DNA of 64,000 bases, from contig CACBHP010000002.1 in NCBI GenBank assembly GCA_902539115.1, forward strand, positions 39,800 to 103,799. Direction: 5' to 3'. Under the pieces are notes generated by a model. The model ran no database searches, was not told the DNA's origin, and saw only the letters and a program-made list of their open reading frames with translations. This document shows, piece after piece, positions 1 to 8,390 of the stretch. Made by a program: the position numbers and the translations under genes. Origin of the DNA: an uncultured Prochlorococcus sp. (GTDB lineage: Bacteria; Cyanobacteriota; Cyanobacteriia; PCC-6307; Cyanobiaceae). Each line of letters opens with the position of its first letter. Position 1 is the first letter of the stretch.

Positions 1-105
1 GGAATAAACTTTGACTTCTTTTTCAGTTGAGTTAGCAGGTATATTAACGTTTAGCAAAAATGTACATGTAAATACTGAAAAAATTAATTTTTTAAGTTTT
101 TGCAC
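1..105 (-). CDS. futA: FutA/IdiA-like iron ABC transporter substrate-binding protein, N-terminal part (runs off window start)
   Basis: This reading frame is not in the ORF track because it is cut by the window edge. On the minus strand a GTG at 105 opens 35 codons with no stop to base 1. The peptide has a basic start (QKLKKL), a hydrophobic core (IFSVFTCTFLLNV), an Ala-containing cleavage region (IPANS) and then EKEVKVYS. The last motif matches the mature start of FutA/IdiA/AfuA periplasmic ferric-iron-binding proteins, which usually continue as RHYNTD. No ATG lies upstream in frame before a stop. The gene is divergent from a PKHD-type dioxygenase often linked with iron uptake. Identity rests on a short stretch plus context. 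Confidence 0.62.
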   Translation of the reverse strand, partial: MQKLKKLIFSVFTCTFLLNVNIPANSTEKEVKVYS

Positions 106-174
106 TTTTTCAATTTCGTATCTATGGTTACTTTATACCTATAAAAACAGTTCAAGCTCTAAAAGCGAACTTCT

Positions 175-190
175 ATACATTGATTTGTAT
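175..190. promoter_or_regulatory. Imperfect palindrome between divergent iron-related genes (possible operator)
   Basis: ATACATTGATTTGTAT has complementary 5-base arms (ATACA/TGTAT) around a 6-base centre. It lies in the 102-base gap between the FutA-like gene and the PKHD-dioxygenase gene, just upstream of the latter. The position suits a Fur-type repressor site, but the match to a cyanobacterial Fur consensus is weak and such AT-rich palindromes arise by chance. Confidence 0.22.
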
Positions 191-207
191 CATTTTTTAT
201 ATTTCAT

Positions 208-876
208 ATGAATTATTTAATCCATCAGTTATTAAACACTGAAGAAATAAATTTTATAAAAAAAGAATTAGAGAAATGTAGCCAACAAGATTGGGAAGAT
301 GGAAAAAAAACAGCTGGTAGCCACGCCTCAATGGTAAAAAATAATTTGCAACTAAATAGAAATGCTGAAATATCGAAAAAAAACGCTCAATTAGTTAATA
401 AAAAGATCCTTTCCAACCAGTTAATAAAAAGTTTTTCTTTACCAAAAAGAATACATGGAATAATGTTTACAAAATCTTCCAATAATATGCAATATGGGAG
501 ACATATTGACAATCCATACATGTCCTCTGGTAGATCAGATTTATCTTTTACTCTTTCATTGACGAATAGAGATTTTTATAAAGGTGGAGAATTAATTATT
601 GAGACAATGAATTCAGAAGAGAAATTTAAATTAAATGCTGGAGAGATTATCATATACCCAAGTTCTTACTTTCATGAAGTGAATGAAGTAAATAATGGTG
701 AAAGATTAGTATGCGTAGGATGGATAGAAAGTTATGTTAAATCAATTGAAGAAAGGGAATATTTATTTGATCTTGATGCGGGAGCAAGAGGGCTGTTAGC
801 AAAACATGGGAGATCAGACGAGCTTGATTTAATCTTCAAGTCTTATGCAAGTTTATTGAGAGTATTAGGCAATTAA
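208..876 (+). CDS. PKHD-type Fe(II)/2-oxoglutarate dioxygenase (PiuC/YbiX family)
   Basis: The 222-residue protein is full length for the PKHD/YbiX family of Fe(II)- and 2-oxoglutarate-dependent hydroxylases. The iron ligands are visible as H99 and D101 in GRHID and H156 in SSYFHEV, with R166 (GERL) placed to bind 2-oxoglutarate. The C-terminal helix (FDLDAGARGLLAKHG...SYASLLR) is typical of this family. PiuC homologues in other bacteria sit beside iron-uptake receptors; here the gene is divergent from a FutA-like iron-binding protein, which supports an iron-linked role. The substrate is unknown. The ATG overlaps the end of a spurious upstream ORF. Confidence 0.85.
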   Translation: MNYLIHQLLNTEEINFIKKELEKCSQQDWEDGKKTAGSHASMVKNNLQLNRNAEISKKNAQLVNKKILSNQLIKSFSLPKRIHGIMFTKSSNNMQYGRHIDNPYMSSGRSDLSFTLSLTNRDFYKGGELIIETMNSEEKFKLNAGEIIIYPSSYFHEVNEVNNGERLVCVGWIESYVKSIEEREYLFDLDAGARGLLAKHGRSDELDLIFKSYASLLRVLGN

Positions 877-949
877 TGGATCATTTTATACATCAAATAG
901 AAAATGTTATTAAAGATATTTAGAATAATAAATATAATTTAAAATTAAG

Positions 950-1177
950 ATGTCAAGTAAAAGTTCAATTGCAATATTTATAGCCGCAACTAGCGCAATT
1001 GCTATTTCATCACCTGCAAGTGGAGGAGAAAAAGATTTAGGAGGGCTTAAGGAATGGAATACTGATATGTCAATTGATGCAGAATTCGTTCTAGATAAGG
1101 ATGCGCAAAAAATTGCAGATGAAGCATCCAAATCAAGTATGTGCATACCTGTTGGCGAGGGTGAAAACTGCTGGTAA
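950..1177 (+). CDS. Small exported protein with two C-terminal cysteines
   Basis: A 75-residue ORF starts with a plausible signal peptide (SSKSSIAIFIAATSAIAISSPASG, with a likely cut after PASG). The mature part is short and acidic and ends ...SSMCIPVGEGENCW, so its two Cys could form a disulphide in the periplasm or lumen. I do not recognise a named family. It lies downstream of the dioxygenase gene on the same strand with a 73-base gap and is followed by a strong hairpin terminator. The antisense ORF 910-1203 is much less protein-like. Confidence 0.6.
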   Translation: MSSKSSIAIFIAATSAIAISSPASGGEKDLGGLKEWNTDMSIDAEFVLDKDAQKIADEASKSSMCIPVGEGENCW

Positions 1178-1229
1178 ACCCAATTATCAAATATATATAA
1201 CAAATTAAATTTGTAGTATTAAATAAAAA

Positions 1230-1253
1230 AAAACGCCCTTAACTGGGCGTTTT
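1230..1253. terminator. Bidirectional intrinsic terminator
   Basis: AAAACGCCC-TTAACT-GGGCGTTTT forms a perfect 9-bp stem with a 6-base loop, flanked by A-runs on the left and T-runs on the right. It sits between the converging small exported-protein gene and the porin gene, so it can end transcripts from both sides. Confidence 0.85.
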
Positions 1254-1271
1254 TAGTTTCAAAATCTAATC

Positions 1272-2564
1272 CTAGAATTTAAATGTAGTTTCTAAAACTG
1301 CACCAGTTATGTCTGAGCCAGCTGTTCCGTTTCTATCGGAGCCACCAAACACAGCAGGAGTAACAGAAACTGAATCATTAACTTGGAATTGATAATATGC
1401 TTCCCAAGCAAAAGGATCAGTTGTCTCGTCTTCACGTTTTTGTGGCTGACCGAAAGCTAAACCTATACGATCATCCGCCTGGAACATATCTTGCCAGTTT
1501 AAACCAACAAAATACATAGTTGTATTACTGTTTGAACTAGCATCTGTTTCAGAAGTATCAAAACCTACAGAGATAGAAGGGGTAGCAACTCCTGTTTCTT
1601 GAGGTCTCCACCATGCTCTTAAACCAATATTGGTACTACCTGCATCATTGTAAGTTCTTTGTTTACCATTGGCAGTAGAAAAATAACCGTCCTCCCAGTC
1701 ATTATACTTTTGGTTAACAATTGCTGAAACTGAGTATTGTGGCTGTGTATAACCTATTTGAGTAGCCCAACTAGTAGCACCTTCATTTGTTAATAAACCT
1801 GTTGAATTACCAGATTTTGTGGTGAAGTTAGTGCTAATAGCAAGTCCACTATCGTCAGTCCATGTCAAGCCAGCTCCAGGGCTAGTACTTGCACCATAAG
1901 CTGAAGCATTACCTCCAAGAGTAAACTGTTTTAAAACAGGTTTATAGATTGATGGAGTTGTACCATGCATGTAGTAGTTTTCAATCTTAGGTCCAGCGGT
2001 AAAAGTAAAGCTGTCACCTAATGGCATTGAGTACCACAACTTATCAACCTTTAAACTATCTCCGTTTTGGTTTGCAGATGATAGATATGTACCATATGCG
2101 GTTTCGTTAAATGGTTTGGTTTTGTCTCCAGCGGAGTCTTTAGGACCGTTTCCAGTTTTAATCCTTACATAAAGATTATCATCTCCAGTAAAACTTGAAT
2201 TCAAGTTCATTACGTACATGTACTGGAAAACAGTGGCTTCATTTAGAGCTGTAACACTATCAGGAGCATCGAGAGCACCTACAGTGAAGACTGCCTTACC
2301 ATCCATTACTGTAGTATCGGAAAATCCACCGGCTTCAAAGTTATTCTGCCTAGCTTCTAGGCCATCTATACGACTATTTACTTTTGCAAGACCATCCTTA
2401 ACATCGTTCTGGAAAGTATCGCTATCAAATCTTTGAGATGTTTTTTTGCTACGAACATAGCTATTCATCTCTTCAAGATTGACTGATTCGGAAGCTTGAG
2501 AAGCAATTGGAGCTATTAAGCTCAATGCGGTTCCAGCCACCAACATTTTTTGGAAGAGTTTCAT
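1272..2564 (-). CDS. Cyanobacterial outer-membrane porin (Som/iron-uptake-porin type)
   Basis: The 430-residue protein has a clear signal peptide (MKLFQKMLVAGTALSLIAPIASQA). A predicted coiled coil follows at about residues 48-77 (DTFQNDVKDGLAKVNSRIDGLEARQNNFEAGGF). Then comes a long stretch of alternating beta-strand character ending in Phe (TTFKF), the usual outer-membrane insertion signal. This is the layout of cyanobacterial SomA/OprB-like porins, though no SLH domain is obvious at the N-terminus as it is in larger homologues. A good Shine-Dalgarno (TGAGGT) precedes the ATG. An acccat/atgggt inverted repeat lies in the leader at about 2583-2598. It probably passes small solutes across the outer membrane. 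Confidence 0.85.
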   Translation of the reverse strand: MKLFQKMLVAGTALSLIAPIASQASESVNLEEMNSYVRSKKTSQRFDSDTFQNDVKDGLAKVNSRIDGLEARQNNFEAGGFSDTTVMDGKAVFTVGALDAPDSVTALNEATVFQYMYVMNLNSSFTGDDNLYVRIKTGNGPKDSAGDKTKPFNETAYGTYLSSANQNGDSLKVDKLWYSMPLGDSFTFTAGPKIENYYMHGTTPSIYKPVLKQFTLGGNASAYGASTSPGAGLTWTDDSGLAISTNFTTKSGNSTGLLTNEGATSWATQIGYTQPQYSVSAIVNQKYNDWEDGYFSTANGKQRTYNDAGSTNIGLRAWWRPQETGVATPSISVGFDTSETDASSNSNTTMYFVGLNWQDMFQADDRIGLAFGQPQKREDETTDPFAWEAYYQFQVNDSVSVTPAVFGGSDRNGTAGSDITGAVLETTFKF

Positions 2565-2705
2565 TTTACCTCACACGGAAAAACCCATAGAAATGGGTAA
2601 CTATACTGTATCGGGTGTAACAAAAAGATAAAGATATAAAAGTTTCAATTCGGTGTAACTTTTTTTACTATCAATTCTTTTTATTGTCTAAATATATTTT
2701 GCGTA

Positions 2706-3575
2706 TTAATTCTTTATCAAAGGAAAATTAAGGGATTCTCTTTCATCTACCCATGATGAAGCAACTTCTCTTGCTAATTTTCTAATATTTTCTATATATT
2801 GCGCACGATCTGTAACCGAAATTACTCCTCTGGCATCAAGAAGATTAAATGTATGACTACACTTCAGAACAAAATCAAGCGCAGGGTAAGTTAATTTCTT
2901 TTCTGTTAAAGAAATTGCCTCAGCTTGATAAATTTCAAATAATTTTCTGAGATTGTCAGCATTAGATTCATTAAAATTATAAGAGCATTGACTTTTTTCA
3001 AATTGGAGCCAAATATCGCTATATTCTAAATCTTTGTTCCAATTTAAGTCCCATATACTTTCTTTATCCTGCAAAAACATTGCAATCCTCTCTAATCCAT
3101 AAGTGATTTCAATTGGGATTGGATTACAATCTACACCTCCGCATTGTTGGAAATAAGTAAATTGAGTAACTTCCATTCCGTCCAACCAAACTTCCCAACC
3201 TACACCCCAGGCTCCAAGTGTTGGCGACTCCCAATTATCTTCCACAAATCTTATGTCATGATTTCTAGGATTTATTCCAAGAGATTCTAGAGATGTCAAA
3301 TATTTTTCCTGTATTCCTTCCGGTGAAGGTTTAATTATTACTTGATATTGAAAGTAATGTTGCGCCCTATTTGGATTATCGCCAAAACGTCCATCAGTAG
3401 GTCTTCTACATGGCTCTGCATATGCTACATTCCAAGGCTCTGGTCCAATAGCCCTTAAAAAAGTATGCGGATTCATTGTTCCAGCACCTTTTTCGGTATC
3501 ATATGGCTGCATAATTAAACAACCTTCTTCTGACCAAAAATTATTTAAATTTTGAATTATATCCTGAAAAAACAT
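2706..3575 (-). CDS. glyQ: Glycine--tRNA ligase alpha subunit
   Basis: The 289-residue protein is full length for GlyQ, the catalytic alpha subunit of the alpha2-beta2 glycyl-tRNA synthetase. Family-typical stretches include [27 protein letters not shown] near the start, [17 protein letters not shown], and [21 protein letters not shown]. The beta-subunit gene (glyS) is not in this window, so the two subunits are unlinked, as is common in cyanobacteria. The 154-base gap upstream leaves room for its own promoter. Confidence 0.97.
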   Translation of the reverse strand: MFFQDIIQNLNNFWSEEGCLIMQPYDTEKGAGTMNPHTFLRAIGPEPWNVAYAEPCRRPTDGRFGDNPNRAQHYFQYQVIIKPSPEGIQEKYLTSLESLGINPRNHDIRFVEDNWESPTLGAWGVGWEVWLDGMEVTQFTYFQQCGGVDCNPIPIEITYGLERIAMFLQDKESIWDLNWNKDLEYSDIWLQFEKSQCSYNFNESNADNLRKLFEIYQAEAISLTEKKLTYPALDFVLKCSHTFNLLDARGVISVTDRAQYIENIRKLAREVASSWVDERESLNFPLIKN

Positions 3576-3729
3576 TTAATTAAAACAGTTGGGAAATTTT
3601 GATCAATGCCACTTGACATAATAACAAAGCTTTAAAGTAAAAATTATATGAAAATGAAAGTTCTCAAAAATATCAACCGATAAAAAGCTTTCATTAAAAT
3701 AGATCCTTAATAAAAAAATTTGGAATTAA

Positions 3730-4116
3730 TTATTTAAAAAAATCTAATGGCAATGGTCCAAAAGTATTCAATTCTTTTGCACCCTCGTCATACTGACATG
3801 TTATTAAAATTCCTTCTCCAAGACCATTTTCAGATCTGACAAAAACATTACTAGTTTTTTGATTAGCTTTTAAAAAAACACCTCCATCAGCATTAAGGGA
3901 ACTTAGATTTCCAAATTTAATTGAGGAATATTTCTTAGAAATTGATTGCAATGCTTCAATGGCTTTATTATCACTAGATGCCATTATGCCTATTGTTATC
4001 CAATCTGCATTAAAAATATTTGCTTCTAGTTCCTCTAAAAGTTTTTTTTCTTGCCTATTACTTAATTGAGGTGCAGTTCTAAGTTTATTTAAATCGACTA
4101 ATTTATTTATTTCCAT
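3730..4116 (-). CDS. DUF1824 family protein
   Basis: A conserved cyanobacterial protein of unknown function. The ORF track begins at 4191, but I prefer the internal ATG at 4116 (MEINKLVDLNKLRTAPQLS). It begins at the conserved core and leaves a 22-base gap instead of overlapping the upstream MIF-like gene. The resulting protein is 128 residues with no membrane segment or signal peptide. Its short spacing and shared strand with the MIF-like gene suggest co-transcription. Confidence 0.75.
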   Translation of the reverse strand: MEINKLVDLNKLRTAPQLSNRQEKKLLEELEANIFNADWITIGIMASSDNKAIEALQSISKKYSSIKFGNLSSLNADGGVFLKANQKTSNVFVRSENGLGEGILITCQYDEGAKELNTFGPLPLDFFK

Positions 4117-4138
4117 TAGGTTAATACGCAAAAAGTTC

Positions 4139-4471
4139 TTAACCAAATGTTCTTCCATTCCAAGCCCACAATGAAGCTGGAACATCCTCAAAAGAAATAT
4201 AAATCCTATCTATTGGGATCCCCATTTTCTCATATACAAAATCTGATATTGGCTTTGCCATTTCTGAAGGATTCAGAGAACCTATTGATTTGATTTCTAA
4301 AAAGCAAGAAGGTGTCTCATCATCAAAATACATTTGGCAATTATCATCTAATTTCGCCATAACAAAACTTCTTGATTTATTAGTTAAAGATGAAATTAGC
4401 ATTGAAATTTCTTCGAGTAATTTACCTTTATCATTTACTTTTGCTGAAGTGGAAACATTAATGTAAGGCAT
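4139..4471 (-). CDS. MIF/D-dopachrome tautomerase family protein
   Basis: The 110-residue protein matches the macrophage migration inhibitory factor family in length and sequence. It has Pro2, which becomes the catalytic N-terminal proline after Met removal (MPYINVSTSAKV), then SRSFVMAKLDD, and a C-terminal DVPASLWAWNGRTFG. Members form trimers with phenylpyruvate tautomerase activity; a Prochlorococcus homologue has been studied structurally. The physiological role in cyanobacteria is not known. It is the first or second gene of a short minus-strand cluster with the DUF1824 gene. Confidence 0.9.
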   Translation of the reverse strand: MPYINVSTSAKVNDKGKLLEEISMLISSLTNKSRSFVMAKLDDNCQMYFDDETPSCFLEIKSIGSLNPSEMAKPISDFVYEKMGIPIDRIYISFEDVPASLWAWNGRTFG

Positions 4472-4473
4472 CT

Positions 4474-4647
4474 CTATGCAGCAAAATAATCTTTTTTAGA
4501 ATCATTTTTTAGATAAACAGTTTTATTTTTTAAATTTCTTTTTGATGAAAGGTATGCCATATCGTATGAACTTATTCCGTTTTTATATGGATTGAAAAGA
4601 GCATTTTTAGACCTGTTTTTTTTGCTCCTCTTGAACTCAATCATCAT
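4474..4647 (-). CDS. Small basic hypothetical protein (57 aa), absent from ORF track
   Basis: On the minus strand an ATG pair at 4647 opens a 57-codon frame, MMIEFKRSKKNRSKNALFNPYKNG...KKDYFAA, ending 2 bases before the MIF-like start. It is rich in Lys, Asn and Ser. No Shine-Dalgarno is obvious, which is common in this genome. The spacing to the next gene fits a translationally linked operon. I do not recognise the family, and it could be a chance frame in AT-rich DNA. Confidence 0.45.
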   Translation of the reverse strand: MMIEFKRSKKNRSKNALFNPYKNGISSYDMAYLSSKRNLKNKTVYLKNDSKKDYFAA

Positions 4648-4796
4648 TATTCAATCATTAATTAATAATTTAACTTTTTTTGAATAGATGTCTAGTTTTT
4701 TTGAGAATTTTTAATTTATTAAGTGGAAAAAATTTCTAATACACAATTAGAATTTCTTTTTACTAGATTTGCTATGTAGATTCTAAATTAGTTACT

Positions 4797-5444
4797 TTGG
4801 AAGTTCTAAATAATTATCAAAGGAAAAAACTTGATGAGAGCAATGATGAAGAATTTTATTCTGATCCGAAATTTGTTTATCATCTAGATTCAAACTTCAG
4901 GCAAAACCTATCAGATTTATATGAAAGAGAAATTGATAATAATTCAATTGTCCTTGATTTAATGTCCAGTTGGGATAGCTATTTACCTAAAGGGAAAAAA
5001 TATAAAAAAGTATTTGGACATGGTTTAAACAAACAAGAACTTGAAAGAAACAAAATTTTTGATTCTTACTGGATACAAAATTTTAATTTAAGTCAACAAA
5101 TCCCTCTAGATGAAGAAAGTGTTGATTATTGCTTGATGGTGGCCGCATGGCAATATTTACAATATCCAGAGAATTTAACTAAAGAAATTGCAAGAATATT
5201 GAGCAGAGAAGGTAAGATTATTATTGCTTTCTCAAACAGAGCATTTTGGCATAAAGCTCCTAACATATGGACTTCATCTACTGAGGAAGAGAGGGTTAAA
5301 TATGTAAGAAAAGTACTAATTTCAAACGGATTTAATGAGCCAAAAATTATCAAAAAGTTTACTGAACCAGCACTTAATATCTTTAATTTTTTAAATAAAG
5401 ATCCTTTTTATTGCTTAATCGCAACCAGAGAGGAACTTACTTAA
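4797..5444 (+). CDS. Class I SAM-dependent methyltransferase-like protein
   Basis: The 215-residue protein starts at a TTG (MEVLNNYQRKKLDES). A degenerate SAM-binding motif I is seen in NNSIVLDLMSSWDSYLPKG, and the methyltransferase pattern continues with ESVDYCLMVAAWQYLQYPENLTKEIARILSREGKIIIAFSNR. The usual glycine-rich loop (GxGxG) is replaced by MSSWDSYL, so catalysis is not certain. Homologues of this form occur widely in cyanobacteria. No partner gene points to a substrate. Confidence 0.75.
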   Translation: MEVLNNYQRKKLDESNDEEFYSDPKFVYHLDSNFRQNLSDLYEREIDNNSIVLDLMSSWDSYLPKGKKYKKVFGHGLNKQELERNKIFDSYWIQNFNLSQQIPLDEESVDYCLMVAAWQYLQYPENLTKEIARILSREGKIIIAFSNRAFWHKAPNIWTSSTEEERVKYVRKVLISNGFNEPKIIKKFTEPALNIFNFLNKDPFYCLIATREELT

Positions 5445-5464
5445 TTGAATTGAATTAAAAAACT

Positions 5465-5495
5465 CTATGAAAAAGTTATCAACTATTTTTCATAG
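5465..5495 (+). terminator. Perfect inverted repeat, possible terminator
   Basis: CTATGAAAAA and TTTTTCATAG form a perfect 10-bp stem around an 11-base loop just downstream of the methyltransferase-like gene. The T-run is inside the 3' arm and not after it, so intrinsic termination is possible but not typical. Confidence 0.3.
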
Positions 5496-5542
5496 CCATA
5501 CTCTTAAATTTTTACTAGTATTGGATAGTTAAAATAAATCAT

Positions 5543-5788
5543 ATGGGTTCTAAAAGAGAAAAATATCCTGAAAAATGTCCTTGGGATCTTGGTCCAAATC
5601 AACATTTAGCAAAAGAAGAGAACTGGACTTTAAGATTAGGAGAAGCAAATGTATGCTTTAGCAAAAATAAATTAGATAATAATTATTTTCACGTAATTAG
5701 TAATGAAAATGAAGAGCAAATTCTAGCTTTTAGAGCAAGACTCCTTTATCAAAAACTTCTTGATAAAGGGTTTAGATTGGTTGAATAA
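5543..5788 (+). CDS. Conserved hypothetical protein (81 aa)
   Basis: A soluble 81-residue protein, MGSKREKYPEKCPWDLGPNQHLAKEENWTLRLG..., with no signal peptide or membrane segment. The composition is balanced and unlike a chance AT-rich frame, and the C-terminal helix (QILAFRARLLYQKLLDKGFRLVE) is well formed. It resembles short conserved proteins of marine picocyanobacteria, but I cannot assign a function. It converges with the DUF3386 gene with only 4 bases between stops. Confidence 0.7.
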   Translation: MGSKREKYPEKCPWDLGPNQHLAKEENWTLRLGEANVCFSKNKLDNNYFHVISNENEEQILAFRARLLYQKLLDKGFRLVE

Positions 5789-5792
5789 AAAC

Positions 5793-6446
5793 CTAATTTA
5801 ATAAGCACAGATCCTCGAAGACAAATTTTTGTGTTTCTTCTTTCTGATTTTGGTTTAAGTATTTTATTGTTCTTGAATTTAATATCCAATAATCGTCTTT
5901 ACCCATATTTAGAAATTCATCCTCATATTCCAATTTTTGAGAATTTGTCTCAAGTGTATCTGGATTAATTTGTTGACTACTATATTTTTTACTAAGAGAA
6001 CCTTTTCCTGTATCTAAAAATTCTTCAACAAAAATTTCAATTATAGTTCCATGAATTTTTCTGTAGACCATATTAATACAGTTATTTTTAACTCTATATT
6101 TATCACCTTGATTCTTACCTGAAACACTCATCTCAATCCCACTTTCAGAATTTTTAAGTAAGTTAAAAGTATTTTCTGAGTGCACTAATTCAAATTCTCT
6201 CTTTACTCTATGTATACACACTTCAAATAACTGAGAGGCAATACTTTTAACAACTTTCTCATCTTCTATTTTTTGAATATTTGGTTTAAAGTCTTTCCCT
6301 AATATGAAGTCCCCTTTATGAATATTATTATTAGTCAAGAAAATACATTTACCTTGGTAACCATGAAAATCATTCTTCCAGGTGTAACGATTTTGATAAG
6401 CCTTTTTGAAAATCTCTTTACAATTGATTTCTTTTACATTATCCAT
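5793..6446 (-). CDS. DUF3386 family protein
   Basis: The 217-residue protein fits the cyanobacterial DUF3386 family. It starts with EIFKKAYQNRYTWKNDFHGYQGKC, has a central CIHRVKREFELVHSENTFNLL and EMSVSGKNQGDKYRVKNNCINMVYRKIHG, and ends with KFVFEDLCLLN. No signal peptide is seen. The function is unknown. The gene stands alone, converging with the 81-residue ORF and lying downstream of the Pcb terminator. Confidence 0.8.
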   Translation of the reverse strand: MDNVKEINCKEIFKKAYQNRYTWKNDFHGYQGKCIFLTNNNIHKGDFILGKDFKPNIQKIEDEKVVKSIASQLFEVCIHRVKREFELVHSENTFNLLKNSESGIEMSVSGKNQGDKYRVKNNCINMVYRKIHGTIIEIFVEEFLDTGKGSLSKKYSSQQINPDTLETNSQKLEYEDEFLNMGKDDYWILNSRTIKYLNQNQKEETQKFVFEDLCLLN

Positions 6447-6480
6447 TACTTTATTTGAATACTTTAGATAATTCTACAAA

Positions 6481-6512
6481 AAAAAACCTCCCTGTTAGAG
6501 GAGAGGTTTTTT
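6481..6512 (-). terminator. Intrinsic terminator of the pcb gene
   Basis: AAAAAACCTC ... GAGGTTTTTT gives a 10-bp stem with a 12-base interior. On the minus strand it is followed by a T-run, and it begins 11 bases past the pcb stop. Confidence 0.8.
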
Positions 6513-6523
6513 ATTAGATTAAA

Positions 6524-7582
6524 CTAGTTTTGAGTAATTTTTGTATTTTCAATATTGTCAAAAGCTTGACCTATTTTCTTAAAGTCAAATCCCATTGCTC
6601 TTAGTGCGTGCCAAAGATGACCTTGTAAGAAAAAGAAACCCAAATAAAAATGAGTATTAGCAAGCCAAGCTCTTGAACTGTATGCTCCTGAACCTAAATC
6701 TACTGTATCAGTAAAATAGGGAGCAAATTCAAATTGAAGCTTTAAGGGCTCTCCATATAAATCAACTGGATATATGGTTGTATTTGAAGCACACCAAAAA
6801 GCAGCAACAAAAGCCATATAAGAAACACCAACTACTGAGTATGACAAAATTGCCTCAGCACCAAGTAACCCTTTTCCTTTAAATTCTGTATATTCTCCAA
6901 ATTGTTTAGTACAAATATGGAAAACTCCACCAATGATGGTTAAGAATGCCACAAAAGCATGACCTCCCATAATATCTTCAAGACTATCTATTTTTAAAAA
7001 GTCAAATTGATGGTTCCAGATAGCAGCAATATCTAAATTGTAAATAACTTTTCTTGTAGATCCTATTACTGGATCGTAAATTCCATGAATCCGAGCCCAT
7101 TCCACGAACATTATTGCTCCTAGGCCAAGAAAAATTAGATGGTGTCCAAGAATAAAAGTTAATTTATCAGGATCATCCCATTCAAAATCAAAACTTTTTG
7201 GTTTACTACCCTCTGGATAATCACCAAGATCACCAGCAAATTTGTTGGAATGTAATAATCCCCCAGCACCCAATACTGCTGAGAAAATTAAATGTAATGT
7301 GCAAATTACAACAATTCCATATGGCTCTGTAATAACTCCATTTTCAATTCCACCTATTCCAATACCAGCTAGGTGAGGAAGAACAATTGCTTTTTGGGCA
7401 CCCATTGGAATGCTGGCGTCGTAACGAGCTAGTTCAAACAATCCAAAAGCTCCAGCCCAAAACATCATTAATCCTGCATGAGCAGCATGGGCAGCAATGA
7501 ATTTACCTGAACGACCTACAACACCAGAATTTCCTGCGTACCAGTCATAGCTGACATCAGATTTTCCGTAAGTTTGTAACAC
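6524..7582 (-). CDS. pcb: Pcb divinyl-chlorophyll a/b-binding antenna protein (CP43/IsiA family)
   Basis: The 352-residue protein matches the six-helix CP43-like Pcb/IsiA antenna family of the thylakoid membrane. It starts at GTG, giving MLQTYGKSDVSYDWYAGNSGVVGRSGKFIAAHAAHAGL; no ATG lies upstream before a stop. Chlorophyll-ligating His residues appear in the expected helices (AAHAAHAG, PHLAGIG, CTLHLIFS, GHHLIFLG, GGHAFVAF, HLWHALRA). The large lumenal loop of CP43 itself is absent. It lies 143 bases downstream of flavodoxin on the same strand, which suggests an iron-stress-induced copy distinct from a constitutive pcbA. Whether it serves PSI or PSII cannot be told from sequence. Confidence 0.93.
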   Translation of the reverse strand: MLQTYGKSDVSYDWYAGNSGVVGRSGKFIAAHAAHAGLMMFWAGAFGLFELARYDASIPMGAQKAIVLPHLAGIGIGGIENGVITEPYGIVVICTLHLIFSAVLGAGGLLHSNKFAGDLGDYPEGSKPKSFDFEWDDPDKLTFILGHHLIFLGLGAIMFVEWARIHGIYDPVIGSTRKVIYNLDIAAIWNHQFDFLKIDSLEDIMGGHAFVAFLTIIGGVFHICTKQFGEYTEFKGKGLLGAEAILSYSVVGVSYMAFVAAFWCASNTTIYPVDLYGEPLKLQFEFAPYFTDTVDLGSGAYSSRAWLANTHFYLGFFFLQGHLWHALRAMGFDFKKIGQAFDNIENTKITQN

Positions 7583-7725
7583 TTGATTTAAATAAACAGC
7601 AAATTGAGCATATTGCTATTCAGTATTGTTTTTACATGTTCTTTACAGATTTAATTACTTATGTAAAAAAAACATATTACGAGAGAACAAATGTTACAAA
7701 TTGGGGTAGTAATATCTTTGAAAGC

Positions 7726-8250
7726 TTATGCCAATGTGGGAATTTCACCCTTTAGTTGAGAAGCCCAAGTTTCAAGACGAGAATCAGTTAAGTCAGACTC
7801 ACTATCCTCATCAAGAGGTAATCCACAAAAGCTTTCTCCTATAACACTTTTAGACTCATCAAATGTATAAGAGGATTTATCTACATAACCGACCATTTCG
7901 GCACCAGCTTTAGTGAAGTAGCTATGAAGTTCTTCCATGGCATCACAATAATTTTCTGTGTAGGTAGAAGAATCTCCTAAACCAAAAATTGCTACCTTTT
8001 TACCTGATAAACTTAGTTCACCAATATCCTCCAAGATTGAATCCCATGCAGTTCCCGATCTTTCTTCATCGGCACCAGTATTCCAAGTAGGAATTCCACA
8101 GATAATTCCATCAAGGCCTTCAAATTCTGAAAGATCATCTACATCAGATACATCTTTAGGTGCTTCTGCTGAAGAGATAAAATTGTGAAGACGATCAGCT
8201 ACGTCTTCGGTTTTTCCAGTTGTTGTTGCGTAATAAATTCCTACAGTCAT
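7726..8250 (-). CDS. isiB: Long-chain flavodoxin
   Basis: The 174-residue protein is a long-chain flavodoxin that replaces ferredoxin in photosynthetic electron transfer when iron is scarce. The FMN phosphate loop is at residues 9-14 (TTTGKT). The two isoalloxazine-stacking regions are GIPTWNTGADEERSG and GLGDSSTYTENYCDAM. The gene is upstream of a pcb antenna gene on the same strand, the reverse order of the classical isiA-isiB operon. Confidence 0.95.
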   Translation of the reverse strand: MTVGIYYATTTGKTEDVADRLHNFISSAEAPKDVSDVDDLSEFEGLDGIICGIPTWNTGADEERSGTAWDSILEDIGELSLSGKKVAIFGLGDSSTYTENYCDAMEELHSYFTKAGAEMVGYVDKSSYTFDESKSVIGESFCGLPLDEDSESDLTDSRLETWASQLKGEIPTLA

Positions 8251-8390
8251 AACTTCAAAATATTTACATTAAAATAATAAAATCTAAAAACGTAAAATTA
8301 ATTTCTTTAAAAACTTTTTCGTGTAATATTTTATACTAATCAAGGTAAGAAAATTTTTTTGAGAATAATTTATAAAACTTTTAAAACATC

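Noticed and set aside
11-211. 66-aa plus-strand ORF
   Set aside because: Low-complexity, and antisense to the FutA-like signal-peptide frame on the minus strand.
910-1203. 97-aa minus-strand ORF
   Set aside because: Antisense to the small exported protein, which has a proper signal peptide; this ORF also crosses into its flanks without protein-like features.
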